Positions 44,847 to 54,561 of a DNA stretch of 64,000 nt are shown here, piece by piece. Numbering within the stretch: the first letter of the stretch is position 1; each line of letters opens with the position of its first letter. Source of the stretch: Bacillota bacterium (GTDB taxonomy: Bacteria; Bacillota; Clostridia; Christensenellales; SZUA-584); the NCBI GenBank assembly GCA_023410595.1, contig JAEYPO010000019.1:1-64000 (forward strand), in the 5' to 3' direction. The notes below the pieces were generated by a model, which saw only the letters and a program-made list of their open reading frames with translations, was not told the origin of the DNA and ran no database searches. The translations under genes were made by a program, and so were the position numbers.

Positions 44847-44882
44847 TTGCCGGCTGTGCATAACCGCGGTAAATAGCATAAC

Positions 44883-44907
44883 AAAAAACCCGCATAAAGC
44901 GGGTTTT
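44883..44907 (-). terminator. Terminator of the dcw cluster after ftsZ
   Basis: AAAACCCGC, a TTTAT loop and GCGGGTTTTTT form a typical intrinsic terminator eight bases after the ftsZ stop. Confidence 0.9.
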
Positions 44908-44914
44908 AACTGTT

Positions 44915-46054
44915 TTAGAAATCTCTTTTCTGGCGTTTTCTGCGCAGGAACGGCGGTATGTCGAGGTCGTTGCTCGTATCCGCGAAACTGCCGAGTATCG
45001 GCCCTTTCTTTTCGGGCTTTACAGGCACGAAATCGTCCTCGTCCATCGAGTTGTCAGGAACGTCTATCTCTTCCTGCACGGCAATTTTGGGTTTCTTGAC
45101 TCCATTGAAGCCCGTAGCTATAACGGTTATGCGTACTTCGTCCTCGAGCGTATCGTCTGTATCCGCTCCGAAGAAAATGTTGGCGTCCGGGTCGGCAGCC
45201 TGGCGGATAAGATTCGCCGCCTCCTCTATCTCCAAAAGGCTCATCGTCGGGTCGCCCGTTACGTTATACAGTATGCCTCTAGCGCCTTCTATGCTCGTTT
45301 CAAGCAGCGGGCTCTGTATAGCCTGCTTGGCCGCGTCCATCGTTTTGTTGTCGCCGTATCCGACGCCTATGCCCATATGCGCCACGCCCCTTTCGGACAT
45401 TACGGTGCGCACGTCCGCAAAGTCGAGGTTAACAAGCGCGGGCTTAACGATAAGCTCCGTTATGCCCTGTATGCCCTGCCGCAGCACATCGTCCGCAACG
45501 CGGAACGCCTCGAGCATGGACGTGCCCTTGCCTATGACCTGCAGAAGCTTGTCGTTGGGTATCGTCACTATAGTATCTACCGCATCCTTCAGCGCCTCGT
45601 AGCCGTCTTTGGCACGATTGATGCGCTGCCCTCCTTCAAAAAGGAACGGCATCGTTACCACGGCCACAGTAAGTATACCTTTCTGCCTTGCCAGCTCCGC
45701 TATAACCGGAGCCGCGCCTGTGCCCGTGCCTCCTCCGAGGCCGGCCGCGATATAGACAAGGTTTGCGCCCTCAACTATCTCGGTCAGCTCCTCGATGCTC
45801 TCTTCCGCCGCGCGCCTTCCTATCGAGGGGTCTCCTCCTACGCCAAGGCCGCCTGTCAGCTTTTCGCCAATCTGCACCTTGTTTTTCGACCTCGATAATA
45901 CCAGAGCCTGCTTGTCCGTATTAACGGCAAAAAACTCAGCCCCGGTAAGCCCGTGTTCGATCATACGGTTGACAGCGTTCCCGCCGGCTCCACCTACTCC
46001 AATAACTTTGATTTTTGCTATACTGTCCTGTTCGATGTCAATTTCTAATGGCAT
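44915..46054 (-). CDS. ftsZ: Cell division protein FtsZ
   Basis: The 379-residue tubulin homologue has the GTP-binding motif GGGTGTGAAPV, KVIGVGGAGGNAVNRM near the N terminus and the T7 loop NLDFADVRTVM. The C-terminal peptide DLDIPPFLRRKRQKRDF binds FtsA and other anchors. ATG 46054 is supported by GGGGG six bases upstream; the longer frame overlaps ftsA without support. It is the last gene of the cluster. Confidence 0.97.
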   Translation of the reverse strand: MPLEIDIEQDSIAKIKVIGVGGAGGNAVNRMIEHGLTGAEFFAVNTDKQALVLSRSKNKVQIGEKLTGGLGVGGDPSIGRRAAEESIEELTEIVEGANLVYIAAGLGGGTGTGAAPVIAELARQKGILTVAVVTMPFLFEGGQRINRAKDGYEALKDAVDTIVTIPNDKLLQVIGKGTSMLEAFRVADDVLRQGIQGITELIVKPALVNLDFADVRTVMSERGVAHMGIGVGYGDNKTMDAAKQAIQSPLLETSIEGARGILYNVTGDPTMSLLEIEEAANLIRQAADPDANIFFGADTDDTLEDEVRITVIATGFNGVKKPKIAVQEEIDVPDNSMDEDDFVPVKPEKKGPILGSFADTSNDLDIPPFLRRKRQKRDF

Positions 46055-46077
46055 AGTAAACCCCCTTTTATAGACAG

Positions 46078-47259
46078 TCAATCGTACATCTTTTCCGATA
46101 ACCGTTTCAATACCGACTTTACGCCGTGTGCCTCACAAAAATATTCACCTTCAAATACATAGTCCAAAAGCGCAAGCGCTGAGTAAAAATTAGGAGTAGA
46201 GAGCTGCGGAGCTTCTATCTTCGTCACGCGCACCTGCCGCTTAAGCTGCTGTTCGAGCATATCCCTTGCCCCCTTCATCATTGCAAGCCCCCCGCCGCTC
46301 AAAAAAATGCGCGTTCTCCGGGCTATCGATATGGGGCTGTGCTCAAACGCTTCGCTTATAAGCCCGCACAGGTGCTCCACCCGAGCCTCTATTATTTCCG
46401 TTACCAGAGAGTGGCTGAACCTCTCCACTCTGCCGTCCTTGGGTCTGGCATAATCATATAACTTTGTGCCAGTATTTTCAAGACCGAAGCAGTATTGTTT
46501 CTTTATTTGTTCCGCCATATCCAGATTTATATTAAGTACAAGCGACAGGTCGTTCGTCACATGCATCCCTCCTGCATGTATCGTTCTGTTGAAAACGACC
46601 GCGTCTCCGTATACTACCGATACGTTAGTATCATAAAAACCTACGTTTAGCAGCACGGCGCTTGCGTCCCTCTCTTCAGGAGGAACAAGGAACAGACTTT
46701 CCGCCAGTATCTCGGGTATGAAACCCTTTACCTTTACACCCGCGGTGTCCAGCACGTGCTTTATATCCTCGATATACTGCTTCTTTGCCAGTATGAACGA
46801 TACTTTCCCGTGCAGCTCGCTTGACCTGCTCCCAACGACGTCTATATACCGCGCGCCGTCGTCAAGCATGAAGTATACCGGCATGGCCGAAACTATGGAA
46901 TGCTTCGGGTCGTCGCACAGTTCCTCCGCAGATCGCATGAAATTTTCAATGTCCGTTTCAGTAACACATCCACTGTTAACAGGCGCATACCCATCCTGGC
47001 AAACTACTTTGCAAAAAATGCCCGGTATGCTTACATAAGCCTCTTTTACCCGCTTCCTTGCCTTCTTCTCTGCTATATAGAGCGCTTTTGCAGCCGCGTC
47101 TTCAACATTTTCGGGTTTCTGCCACCTTCCGCCTTTTATGCCCTCATATCTCGCTACGCCTGAGCTTAAAACTTCAAACCGCCCTATCGACCTCGCGCGT
47201 CCGATTATACATATTACTTTGGACGTGCCAAATTCAACAGCAGCCGTAATGTTCCTCAT
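46078..47259 (-). CDS. ftsA: FtsA-like cell division protein (divergent)
   Basis: The 393-residue protein belongs to the actin-like FtsA/PilM group, with an ATPase motif VEFGTSKVICIIG, an SHS2-type insertion (about 85-165) and the adenosine motif FLSGGGLAMMKGA. It is shorter than typical FtsA (about 420) and has no clear C-terminal amphipathic membrane helix (it ends KSVLKRLSEKMYD), so membrane anchoring needs a check. Position before ftsZ and after ftsQ supports the FtsA assignment. Confidence 0.85.
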   Translation of the reverse strand: MRNITAAVEFGTSKVICIIGRARSIGRFEVLSSGVARYEGIKGGRWQKPENVEDAAAKALYIAEKKARKRVKEAYVSIPGIFCKVVCQDGYAPVNSGCVTETDIENFMRSAEELCDDPKHSIVSAMPVYFMLDDGARYIDVVGSRSSELHGKVSFILAKKQYIEDIKHVLDTAGVKVKGFIPEILAESLFLVPPEERDASAVLLNVGFYDTNVSVVYGDAVVFNRTIHAGGMHVTNDLSLVLNINLDMAEQIKKQYCFGLENTGTKLYDYARPKDGRVERFSHSLVTEIIEARVEHLCGLISEAFEHSPISIARRTRIFLSGGGLAMMKGARDMLEQQLKRQVRVTKIEAPQLSTPNFYSALALLDYVFEGEYFCEAHGVKSVLKRLSEKMYD

Positions 47260-47356
47260 AACGCAATACTAAACCCCTACAAAAAAAGTGAAACGACAGA
47301 ATATAAAACCCCAAAATAATAATAACATGTTTGCAAGAAATAACAATACATTTATT

Positions 47357-48067
47357 TCATTTTTCGCGGTAATATGCGTTTGGCGGAGACGCGACGTCTA
47401 TTACGCCGCCTGTTTTTCCCATCTCCTTCAGCCGAGCCATCGATGATTTCAATAGCTCGAATTTCTCCCCAAGCTTCATATCGTCTCCTATTTCAACTAT
47501 AAATCCATCGTTTATCTCCAGCACGACGTCCGCCGCATATTTAAGGTCTATGCTTTTAAGCCCTACCTTGCTTGTCCCAGCCTGCGATATGACCTTGGAG
47601 AGCACATCGAGTTGGAACGTATCGGCGCCGCTTACGCGCTTGCCCACAGAGAGCTCGTCCAGCACAGCGCCTTTCACTTCGGGATACGGAGGCGCGTCCT
47701 GATTAGTCAGTATTCTTAAAAGCCAGCCTTCGCTGTCTATTATAAGCAGCGTATCTTCCTTTTTGATATACGCCGCCTCTTTTCTTTCCCGTATCGTTAC
47801 TTTAACGCAGTCAGGGTATGATATAGAGACGTCCACAGGCTCTATGTAAGGATCACGGCTGAGCGCGTCTATAGCTTTCTGAGTGTCGACGATAAAAACG
47901 CTCACGCCTGTTTCGAGGCCGGAGAGGGCTATTATATCGTCTTCGCTGCGGGTCTCGCATCCTGACACATTTATTTTTCTTACATGGAGCACCTCAAACG
48001 CAACAATGACAAGCGCGCAAAGAAGGAAAACTGCTGATACTATCTTCAGCGCTTTTCTTTTGCCCAA
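47357..48067 (-). CDS. ftsQ: Cell division protein FtsQ/DivIB
   Basis: The 236-residue bitopic protein has a short basic N terminus, one transmembrane segment (about 7-25), a POTRA domain starting HVRKINVSGCE and a beta domain with the EGWLLRIL motif. It belongs to the FtsQ-L-B divisome complex. The start is TTG at 48067 with GGGAGG eight bases before it; murA ends five bases upstream. Confidence 0.9.
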   Translation of the reverse strand: MGKRKALKIVSAVFLLCALVIVAFEVLHVRKINVSGCETRSEDDIIALSGLETGVSVFIVDTQKAIDALSRDPYIEPVDVSISYPDCVKVTIRERKEAAYIKKEDTLLIIDSEGWLLRILTNQDAPPYPEVKGAVLDELSVGKRVSGADTFQLDVLSKVISQAGTSKVGLKSIDLKYAADVVLEINDGFIVEIGDDMKLGEKFELLKSSMARLKEMGKTGGVIDVASPPNAYYREK

Positions 48068-48071
48068 ACGT

Positions 48072-49325
48072 TTATTCCTCCCTTCTTATATCCGCGCCCA
48101 GGCTTTTCAGCTCAGACTCAAACGTCTCGTACCCCCTGTCTATTATCTTAGCCTGATCGACTATCGTAGTGCCTTCCGCGCAAAGCCCTGCAAGCACCAG
48201 CGCGGCTCCTCCGCGCAGGTCCATCGCCGTGACTTCGGCAGCCTGCAGCTTTTCTACGCCCTTTATTATCGCGACGTTGTTTTTCGTCACTATATTGGCT
48301 CCCATACGGTTGAGCTCGCTCACATGTTTAAACCTGTTGTCGAACACGCTCTCAACAATTATGCTCGTTCCTTTAGCTATGCTGGCTGCGGTGCACATCT
48401 GAGCCTGCAGGTCGGTCGGAAACCCGGGATACGGCCCTGTCTCTATGAGGTGCATTTCCCTCGGCCTGCCCTCGCCCTCGATGACCAGAGCGTCTTCATA
48501 CACCTTTACATGAGCGCCCGCCTCGCGCAGCTTGGCGGTAATGGCGAAAAGGTGCTCGGGTACAACGTTTTTGAGTGTTATCTTCCCTTCCGTCACCACG
48601 GCTGCTACCATAAACGTGCCCGCCGCTATTCTGTCGGGTATGCATGTGTAAGTAAATCCGCCGAGCCTGGTCCTGCCCTCGATATAGATATTGCTTGTAC
48701 CAGCTCCCTTCACGTTGCTGCCCATCATGTTAAGCACGCTTTGCAGCTCTATTATCTCAGGCTCCCTCGCAGCGTTCCTTATTACCGTGTTGCCCGGGGC
48801 AAGCGTTGCCGCCATCATCAGGTTTTCCGTCGCGCCCACGCTGGGATAGTCAAGGTGTATATCCCCTCCGTGAAGCTTTTTGCCTTCGCATATTATATGG
48901 CCTCCGGCTTCAGTGACATTTACGCCCAGGCTTTTTAATCCCTGCAGGTGCAGGTCTATAGGCCTCGTCCCAATCTCGCACCCTCCGGGATAAGTAAACC
49001 TCGCCATCTTAAAACGCGCCAGTATCGGCCCCATCATAAATATAGACGAACGTATCTCTTTGGCAAGCTTGTCGGGCATCTCCCAGCGTAGAGCGCGCTG
49101 CGTATTTATAATAAGCCTATCCTTTTCATATTCCACATACGCGCCTATATGCTCCAGTATGGATAACATATAGTATACATCCGATATAGCCGGCCAGTTA
49201 TATATTATCACCGGTTCCTCAGTAAGCAAAGCGGCTGCGAACACCGGAAGAGCCGCGTTCTTTGCGCCCTGGATGCTCAGCTCCCCCTCAAGCCGTGCAC
49301 CACCGTTTATTAATAATCTTGCCAT
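48072..49325 (-). CDS. murA: UDP-N-acetylglucosamine 1-carboxyvinyltransferase
   Basis: The 417-residue protein has the inside-out alpha/beta barrel motifs of MurA, including the [12 protein letters not shown] segment and the catalytic Cys in [16 protein letters not shown], so it should be fosfomycin-sensitive. It starts the peptidoglycan precursor pathway. Its place inside the dcw cluster between ftsW and ftsQ is a known clostridial arrangement. Confidence 0.96.
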   Translation of the reverse strand: MARLLINGGARLEGELSIQGAKNAALPVFAAALLTEEPVIIYNWPAISDVYYMLSILEHIGAYVEYEKDRLIINTQRALRWEMPDKLAKEIRSSIFMMGPILARFKMARFTYPGGCEIGTRPIDLHLQGLKSLGVNVTEAGGHIICEGKKLHGGDIHLDYPSVGATENLMMAATLAPGNTVIRNAAREPEIIELQSVLNMMGSNVKGAGTSNIYIEGRTRLGGFTYTCIPDRIAAGTFMVAAVVTEGKITLKNVVPEHLFAITAKLREAGAHVKVYEDALVIEGEGRPREMHLIETGPYPGFPTDLQAQMCTAASIAKGTSIIVESVFDNRFKHVSELNRMGANIVTKNNVAIIKGVEKLQAAEVTAMDLRGGAALVLAGLCAEGTTIVDQAKIIDRGYETFESELKSLGADIRREE

Positions 49326-49441
49326 ATTGGCCCCCCCGCATAAATATCATACCAGTACTATGTTGATTCTGTCTTCTTAACTTAACAACTTAGTGCTGTG
49401 CTCCGATATAATATCTTATGCAGGCAGCCTCAAGGTGTGTG

Positions 49442-50548
49442 CTACGCGGGATGGCTCTGCCTTGAAATATTTAACAACACGCCGATGCATCCCATGAATA
49501 TGATAAGCGACGTCCTGCCTGCGCTGATAAACGGCAGCGACACCCCGGTGGGAGGTACGCTGCCTGTAACAACTCCTATGTTTATCAGCACCTGTATAGC
49601 TATAACGGCGGTTATGCCCGTCGCAAGCAGCATGCCGAACATATTCGGCGCCCGCAGAGCTATGCGTACGCCGCGCCATATCAAAAACGCAAAAGCGATT
49701 ATAACGAGCATGGCGCCCACAAAGCCGAGCTCTTCCGCAACAATTGCGAATACCGTGTCCGACTCCCTGTACGGCAGGAAGAGATACTTCTGCCGCGAAT
49801 TGCCGAGCCCCAGTCCAAAAAGCCCGCCCGAACCTATGGAATACAGCGACTGCACGAGCTGATAGCTCTCGTCAGACGAATACTTCCACGGGTCAAGGAA
49901 AGCGAATATCCTGTCCATACGGTATTTGGTCGCTACCATGCCTATTACTCCCACGCCAAGACCCGCCGCTCCCGTCAACGCAAAGTGCGAGAGCTTTACA
50001 CCGCCCACAAGCAGCATAACGAACACAAGAAGCGCTATCGTCACTATTGCGCTGAAGTTCGGCTGAAGGAACAACAGTATTCCTGTAACGCCGAGCAGCA
50101 CGAGGTAAGGCAGCATGCCGTATTTGAACTGTTTCATCCTGTCGGCGTTGATGGATATCCCTGCCGCCATGAATACTATAAGCGCGAATTTCCAGACTTC
50201 TATGGACTGCAGGTCAAGAAAATACAGATTGACCCAGCGCCTCGAGCCGTTGAGCTCTATGCCTATGCCCGGAACGAACACGAGCAGCATCAGTACGAAG
50301 CCCGCGCCCAGTATCCAGAAGCGCAGCTTCTTATATCTGTTGAAGTCAAAGAACATCGCGGCGATCATCGCGACAACGCCTATAGCCGCGCCCGACACCT
50401 GCTTCCAGAAGTAATAGTACTCGTTGTAATTCGTATTGGCGCTGTGACCCGCGTAATAGTAGCTTGCGCTGAACACCATAACGATACCAAACAGCACGAG
50501 TATTATCGTTATAATAAGCAGCGAATAGTCGAACGAGCGCCTTACCAT
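49442..50548 (-). CDS. ftsW: SEDS peptidoglycan polymerase FtsW/SpoVE
   Basis: The 368-residue protein has about ten transmembrane segments and the SEDS motifs, including GIELNGSRRWVNL, the LQPNFSA segment with the catalytic Asp region altered to Asn (LQPN where LQPD is usual), and GVSLPFISAGRTSL near the end. It polymerises glycan strands with the class B PBP encoded upstream. In spore formers the cluster copy may act as SpoVE in cortex synthesis. The LQPN reading is worth checking. Confidence 0.9.
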   Translation of the reverse strand: MVRRSFDYSLLIITIILVLFGIVMVFSASYYYAGHSANTNYNEYYYFWKQVSGAAIGVVAMIAAMFFDFNRYKKLRFWILGAGFVLMLLVFVPGIGIELNGSRRWVNLYFLDLQSIEVWKFALIVFMAAGISINADRMKQFKYGMLPYLVLLGVTGILLFLQPNFSAIVTIALLVFVMLLVGGVKLSHFALTGAAGLGVGVIGMVATKYRMDRIFAFLDPWKYSSDESYQLVQSLYSIGSGGLFGLGLGNSRQKYLFLPYRESDTVFAIVAEELGFVGAMLVIIAFAFLIWRGVRIALRAPNMFGMLLATGITAVIAIQVLINIGVVTGSVPPTGVSLPFISAGRTSLIIFMGCIGVLLNISRQSHPA

Positions 50549-50557
50549 TGTTTCCCC

Positions 50558-51904
50558 CTATAACGAATTGACGATATCTTTAAACACTCTCCCCCTGTGC
50601 TCATAGTCCTCGAACATGTCGTAACTCGCGCACGCCGGAGAGAGCAGAACGTTCCACCCTTCCCGTGCAATCCCCCTTGCTTTATCTATAGCGCCGCTGA
50701 AGGTGTCGGCAGTATATATGTTTAGGAATCCTGCCGTCCTCGCGTCGGCGAGTATGTCGGCCTGCGTCTCGCCAATGGCGACGAGCGCCTTTATGTTTTC
50801 GCCGAAGCTTTTTATCATGGATACGAAGCTGTTGTTCTTGCTCGAACCTCCGAGTATTATGACCGTCGGCCCCTTCATGGCGGCCGCCGCCTTTTCCGTT
50901 GAGTCGGGGTTAGTGCCTTTTGAATCGTTTATGTACCTGACGCCGCCCAATTCGCGCACGAACTCTATCCTGTGCTCCACGCCGGGGAACTCCATGAAAG
51001 TTTTGCGTATCACATGCTCGGGTATGCGGTAGCACCGGCCAAGAGCCGCCGCCGCAAGTGCGTTTTCAAGGTTATGATCCCCCGGTATCCTTAGCTCGTC
51101 CGCGCGGCATATTACATGCGTGCCATCCTCTTCGCGGCTTACAATGCGCCCCTCATCTATAAATACGCCAAAAGCAAGCTTAACTTTACGCGAAAACCAA
51201 ATTAATTTTGATTGCTGCTTGCCCTGCATGCTTCTCGTTATCTCGTTATCGTAATTGAGCACGCAAAAATCATGCTCCGTCTGGTTCTCGAACACGCGCT
51301 CTTTAGCGGCTATGTATTTTTCCATAGTGCCGTATCTATTAAGGTGGTCTTCGGTTATGTTGAGTACGGCGCACGCGCGGGGAGCGAACGTATCTATCGT
51401 TTCAAGCTGCAGCGCGGCGGTCTCGGCGACTATGACGTCGCCTTCCTTCGTCTTTGTGGCCTCGCCCGCGATGGGCGCGCCTATATTTCCGAGGACATAC
51501 GTGTTAATTCCGGCGTTTTTGAACACCTCGCCGGTAAGCGCCGTAGTGGTCGTCTTGCCGTTTGTGCCCGTTATCGCGACGAATTCCCCTCTGGAATATA
51601 TATACCCCAGTTCTATCTCGCCTATCACGCGTTTGCCGTCGCTAAAAGCCTTCGCGATGAAGTCAAGGCCGGGCGGCACGCCGGGGCTTAACACGAGCAT
51701 ATCCGCCGATTTGGCTATAGGCCAGGGGTCGGCACCGAACGCAAAATCCGCTTTGCCCGCGAACTCGTCAAACATGTGTGCCGGAAAATCCTTCATGCTC
51801 TTTGCGTCGTATAGCGTGACTTTTGCGCCTTGTTCTATAAGCAGCCGGGCGCTGGCTATGCCGCTTTTGGCCATGCCCACTACCATTACGTTTTTATCTT
51901 TCAT
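50558..51904 (-). CDS. murD: UDP-N-acetylmuramoyl-L-alanine--D-glutamate ligase
   Basis: The 448-residue Mur ligase has an N-terminal Rossmann domain (VVGMAKSGIASARLL), the ATP site GTNGKTTTTALTG and the RIEFVRELGGVRYINDSKGTNPDS segment characteristic of MurD. It adds D-glutamate to the precursor. It is in the dcw order between mraY and ftsW. Confidence 0.95.
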   Translation of the reverse strand: MKDKNVMVVGMAKSGIASARLLIEQGAKVTLYDAKSMKDFPAHMFDEFAGKADFAFGADPWPIAKSADMLVLSPGVPPGLDFIAKAFSDGKRVIGEIELGYIYSRGEFVAITGTNGKTTTTALTGEVFKNAGINTYVLGNIGAPIAGEATKTKEGDVIVAETAALQLETIDTFAPRACAVLNITEDHLNRYGTMEKYIAAKERVFENQTEHDFCVLNYDNEITRSMQGKQQSKLIWFSRKVKLAFGVFIDEGRIVSREEDGTHVICRADELRIPGDHNLENALAAAALGRCYRIPEHVIRKTFMEFPGVEHRIEFVRELGGVRYINDSKGTNPDSTEKAAAAMKGPTVIILGGSSKNNSFVSMIKSFGENIKALVAIGETQADILADARTAGFLNIYTADTFSGAIDKARGIAREGWNVLLSPACASYDMFEDYEHRGRVFKDIVNSL

Positions 51905-51922
51905 TAATTAACCCCACCATGG

Positions 51923-52930
51923 TCAGTTTATCGAGAGTATGCCCACCATGCAAAGCACTATCGTTATCAGCATATAAAACGCGACTATCTTCGTTTCGGG
52001 TATGCCCTTCAATTCGAAGTGGTGATGCAGCGGAGCCATCTTGAACACTCTCTTTTTTCTGAGCTTATACGAGCCCACCTGCAGCACAACAGATATCGAG
52101 GACACGAGGAACATTAATCCCGTGATGATGAGCAGCAGCTGCAGCCGTGATATTATAACTATCACCGCCAGCGCTCCGCCGAGGGCGAACGCGCCGGTAT
52201 CGCCCATAAACACCTTTGCAGGAAACGTGTTGAAACGCAAAAATCCAAGGCACGCACCCGTCAGCGCCGCCGTAAATACCATCATATTGCTTGTGTCGGA
52301 CGCAAGGAGATATTGTCCGTCCAGCTTTTGCAGTATGCCGTAGAATATTATCATGTAAGTTGCGGAATTGATAATTGATACGCCGGAAGCGAGCCCGTCA
52401 AGCCCGTCCGTCAAGTTCACGCTGTTGACAATGAGCACGACCGCTATGGTCGTAAACGGTATATACCATGCCCCGAGGTCCCATTCTATGCCCGCAAAGG
52501 GAACAATAAGCTTTGATCCTATTGAAGGGTTGTTGTACGCGAAAAACGCGACGATAAGCCCTATGCCGAACTGCCCTATAAGCTTCTGATAAGGCCGAAG
52601 ACCCATCGAGCGCTTCCTCACGACTATTATGAGATCGTCCATCAGCCCGATGAGGCAAAAGCCCAATGTGACCGCCAGCGCGAACCAAACGAACTGAAGG
52701 CTCCCCGTACTGAAAATAAGAGTAGCGGCAACGAAGGCTATAACGAATATAAGGCCTCCCATAGTAGGCGTTCCCGCCTTTGAAAGGTGTGTTTTCGGCC
52801 CGTCGTCTCTTACCTGCTGCCCGAGCTTGAGCCTTTTAAGCAGCGGAACTCCCGCATACCCCGCCGCCAGCGCTATGATGAACGATACCAGAATAGCGTA
52901 GATCATGGTATCCATACGAGTAAGATCCAT
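51923..52930 (-). CDS. mraY: Phospho-N-acetylmuramoyl-pentapeptide transferase
   Basis: The 335-residue membrane enzyme has about ten transmembrane segments and the catalytic motifs GTPTMGGL, FLIGLMDDL (Asp pair), NLTDGLDGLA, FMGDTGAFALGG and PLHHHFELKG. It makes lipid I on the inner face of the membrane. GGGAG lies ten bases before the chosen ATG. Confidence 0.96.
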   Translation of the reverse strand: MDLTRMDTMIYAILVSFIIALAAGYAGVPLLKRLKLGQQVRDDGPKTHLSKAGTPTMGGLIFVIAFVAATLIFSTGSLQFVWFALAVTLGFCLIGLMDDLIIVVRKRSMGLRPYQKLIGQFGIGLIVAFFAYNNPSIGSKLIVPFAGIEWDLGAWYIPFTTIAVVLIVNSVNLTDGLDGLASGVSIINSATYMIIFYGILQKLDGQYLLASDTSNMMVFTAALTGACLGFLRFNTFPAKVFMGDTGAFALGGALAVIVIISRLQLLLIITGLMFLVSSISVVLQVGSYKLRKKRVFKMAPLHHHFELKGIPETKIVAFYMLITIVLCMVGILSIN

Positions 52931-52958
52931 GCAAATTTATCTCCCGTATTCTATAATA

Positions 52959-54404
52959 TTATTTGCTATCTTTTTCGAGCAGTTCTTTTACAACTATTTT
53001 TTCATCGAACGGGTGCTTGACTCCGTTTATTTCCTGGTACGTTTCATGGCCTTTGCCCGCCAGCACTATAATATCTTCGGGCAGCGCGTTCTCAATGGCG
53101 TACTTAATAGCCTCGCGGCGGTTTTCAATGCAGATGTATTCGCAGCCCGTCGTTTTCATACCGCTTTCCACGGCTTTTATTATGTCCATCGGGTCTTCCG
53201 TTCTCGGGTTGTCTGATGTGATAATTGCATACGTCGAGAGCCTGCCTGCTATCTCGCCCATCTGTGAGCGCTTTCCCTTGTCCCTGTCGCCGCCGCAGCC
53301 GAACACAGGTATTATCCTCCCGCGGGCAAATTCCCTCACCGTTTTAAGCGTGTTTTCCAGACCGTCGGGCGTATGCGCGTAGTCGAGTATTATAGTGTAC
53401 GGGCGCTCGCCGGTTTCGAGCACCTCAAATCTGCCCGCAACGCTGGGCATGGCCTCTAGCCCCGCTTTTATTGCGCCCAGTCCTATGCCGAGGTTAAGGC
53501 AGGCCGCAGCCGAACCCAGCGAATTATATACGCTGAATATGCCGGGTATGCGCAGCCTTATGGGCAGCGCTCCCTTGGGAGTGACAAGGTCGTACGATAC
53601 GCCCTTTGCCGTTATCTCGATGTTGCGCGCGCTGACTTGAGCCTTATCATTTATGCCGAATCTGAGCGTTTCGATATCAAGCCCCTGCGTCATATACGGC
53701 GCGGCGTCGTCGTCCATGTTAATCGCGGCGCGTCTTGACGCCGCAAAAAGCTTCTTCTTAGCGGCCATGTAGTTTTCGAAATTTCCGTGAAAATCGAGGT
53801 GGTCCTGGGTGAGATTTGTAAAAACAGCGGATTCGTATGTTATGCCCGAAACGCGTTTCAGCTCAAGGGAATGCGACGATACCTCCATAACGACCGCTTC
53901 GCAACCTTCTTTTGCCATCCGGTTGAGCAGTGCGAACAAATCGGGCGACTCGGGCGTCGTGTGTTCCGTCGGCAGCTCCCTGCTTCCTATCATGTTGGTT
54001 ATTGTGCCTATGAGCCCCGTCTTTATTCCGCAGCCTTCCAGCACAGATTTTATCATATATGTGGACGTCGTCTTGCCGTTTGTGCCTGTAATGCCTATCA
54101 TGCGCAGGCGCTCGTCGGGCCGCCCGTAGAATTCCCGCGCTATAAAAGCCATCGCTTCCCTGCCGTCTTTTACCAGCACCTGCGGTACGTTAAGCTCAAG
54201 CTTTCGGGTAACGACCAACGCGGATGCGCCGTTTTCCACGGCGCTGGCAGCGTAGTTATGTCCGTCGGTTTTATATCCACAAATGCAGAAAAAGAGCGCG
54301 CCATCGCACACTTTTCTCGAATCGTATTCTATGCTTTTTATTTCCGTAGCAGCGTCGCCGAGTATCGTCATATCGTCCCGGCAAAGTTCATTCAGCCTCA
54401 ACAT
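52959..54404 (-). CDS. murE: UDP-MurNAc-tripeptide synthetase, meso-DAP type
   Basis: The 481-residue Mur ligase has the ATP site GITGTNGKTTSTYM, VMEVSSHSL and DYAHTPDGLEN. The specificity motif is DNPRTEDP, which marks meso-diaminopimelate addition. That agrees with the lysA gene in the window. murF, which normally follows, is missing. Confidence 0.96.
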   Translation of the reverse strand: MLRLNELCRDDMTILGDAATEIKSIEYDSRKVCDGALFFCICGYKTDGHNYAASAVENGASALVVTRKLELNVPQVLVKDGREAMAFIAREFYGRPDERLRMIGITGTNGKTTSTYMIKSVLEGCGIKTGLIGTITNMIGSRELPTEHTTPESPDLFALLNRMAKEGCEAVVMEVSSHSLELKRVSGITYESAVFTNLTQDHLDFHGNFENYMAAKKKLFAASRRAAINMDDDAAPYMTQGLDIETLRFGINDKAQVSARNIEITAKGVSYDLVTPKGALPIRLRIPGIFSVYNSLGSAAACLNLGIGLGAIKAGLEAMPSVAGRFEVLETGERPYTIILDYAHTPDGLENTLKTVREFARGRIIPVFGCGGDRDKGKRSQMGEIAGRLSTYAIITSDNPRTEDPMDIIKAVESGMKTTGCEYICIENRREAIKYAIENALPEDIIVLAGKGHETYQEINGVKHPFDEKIVVKELLEKDSK

Positions 54405-54432
54405 TTCCCTCCGTATACGTTCCTTTCACAGG

Positions 54433-54441
54433 ATTATATCA
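54433..54441 (-). promoter_or_regulatory. Possible internal promoter before murE
   Basis: An extended -10 element TGATATAAT on the minus strand lies about 30 bp before murE in a 157-bp gap after spoVD, the largest gap inside this part of the cluster. There is no clear -35 element. Confidence 0.35.
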
Positions 54442-54561
54442 CATCAATGGAGGAATGAAAATCTTTTAAGCGCGTTGCTTTTTTAAAAACCTGTCATCAC
54501 CTCCCGTTACAGCTTATGTAGTATTATGAGCCTCTTTTTACTCGTGTTTTTACCGTCGCGG

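Noticed and set aside
44755..44870. T-box riboswitch before cysS, suggested by an ACCGCGG string near 44862
   Set aside because: The string lies upstream of the promoter, lacks the flanking AGGGUGG context and there is no stem I architecture in the 60-nt leader.
44751..44879. Cysteinyl-tRNA synthetase start at the far upstream ATG
   Set aside because: The added 43 residues cross the promoter and leader hairpin and have no family match.
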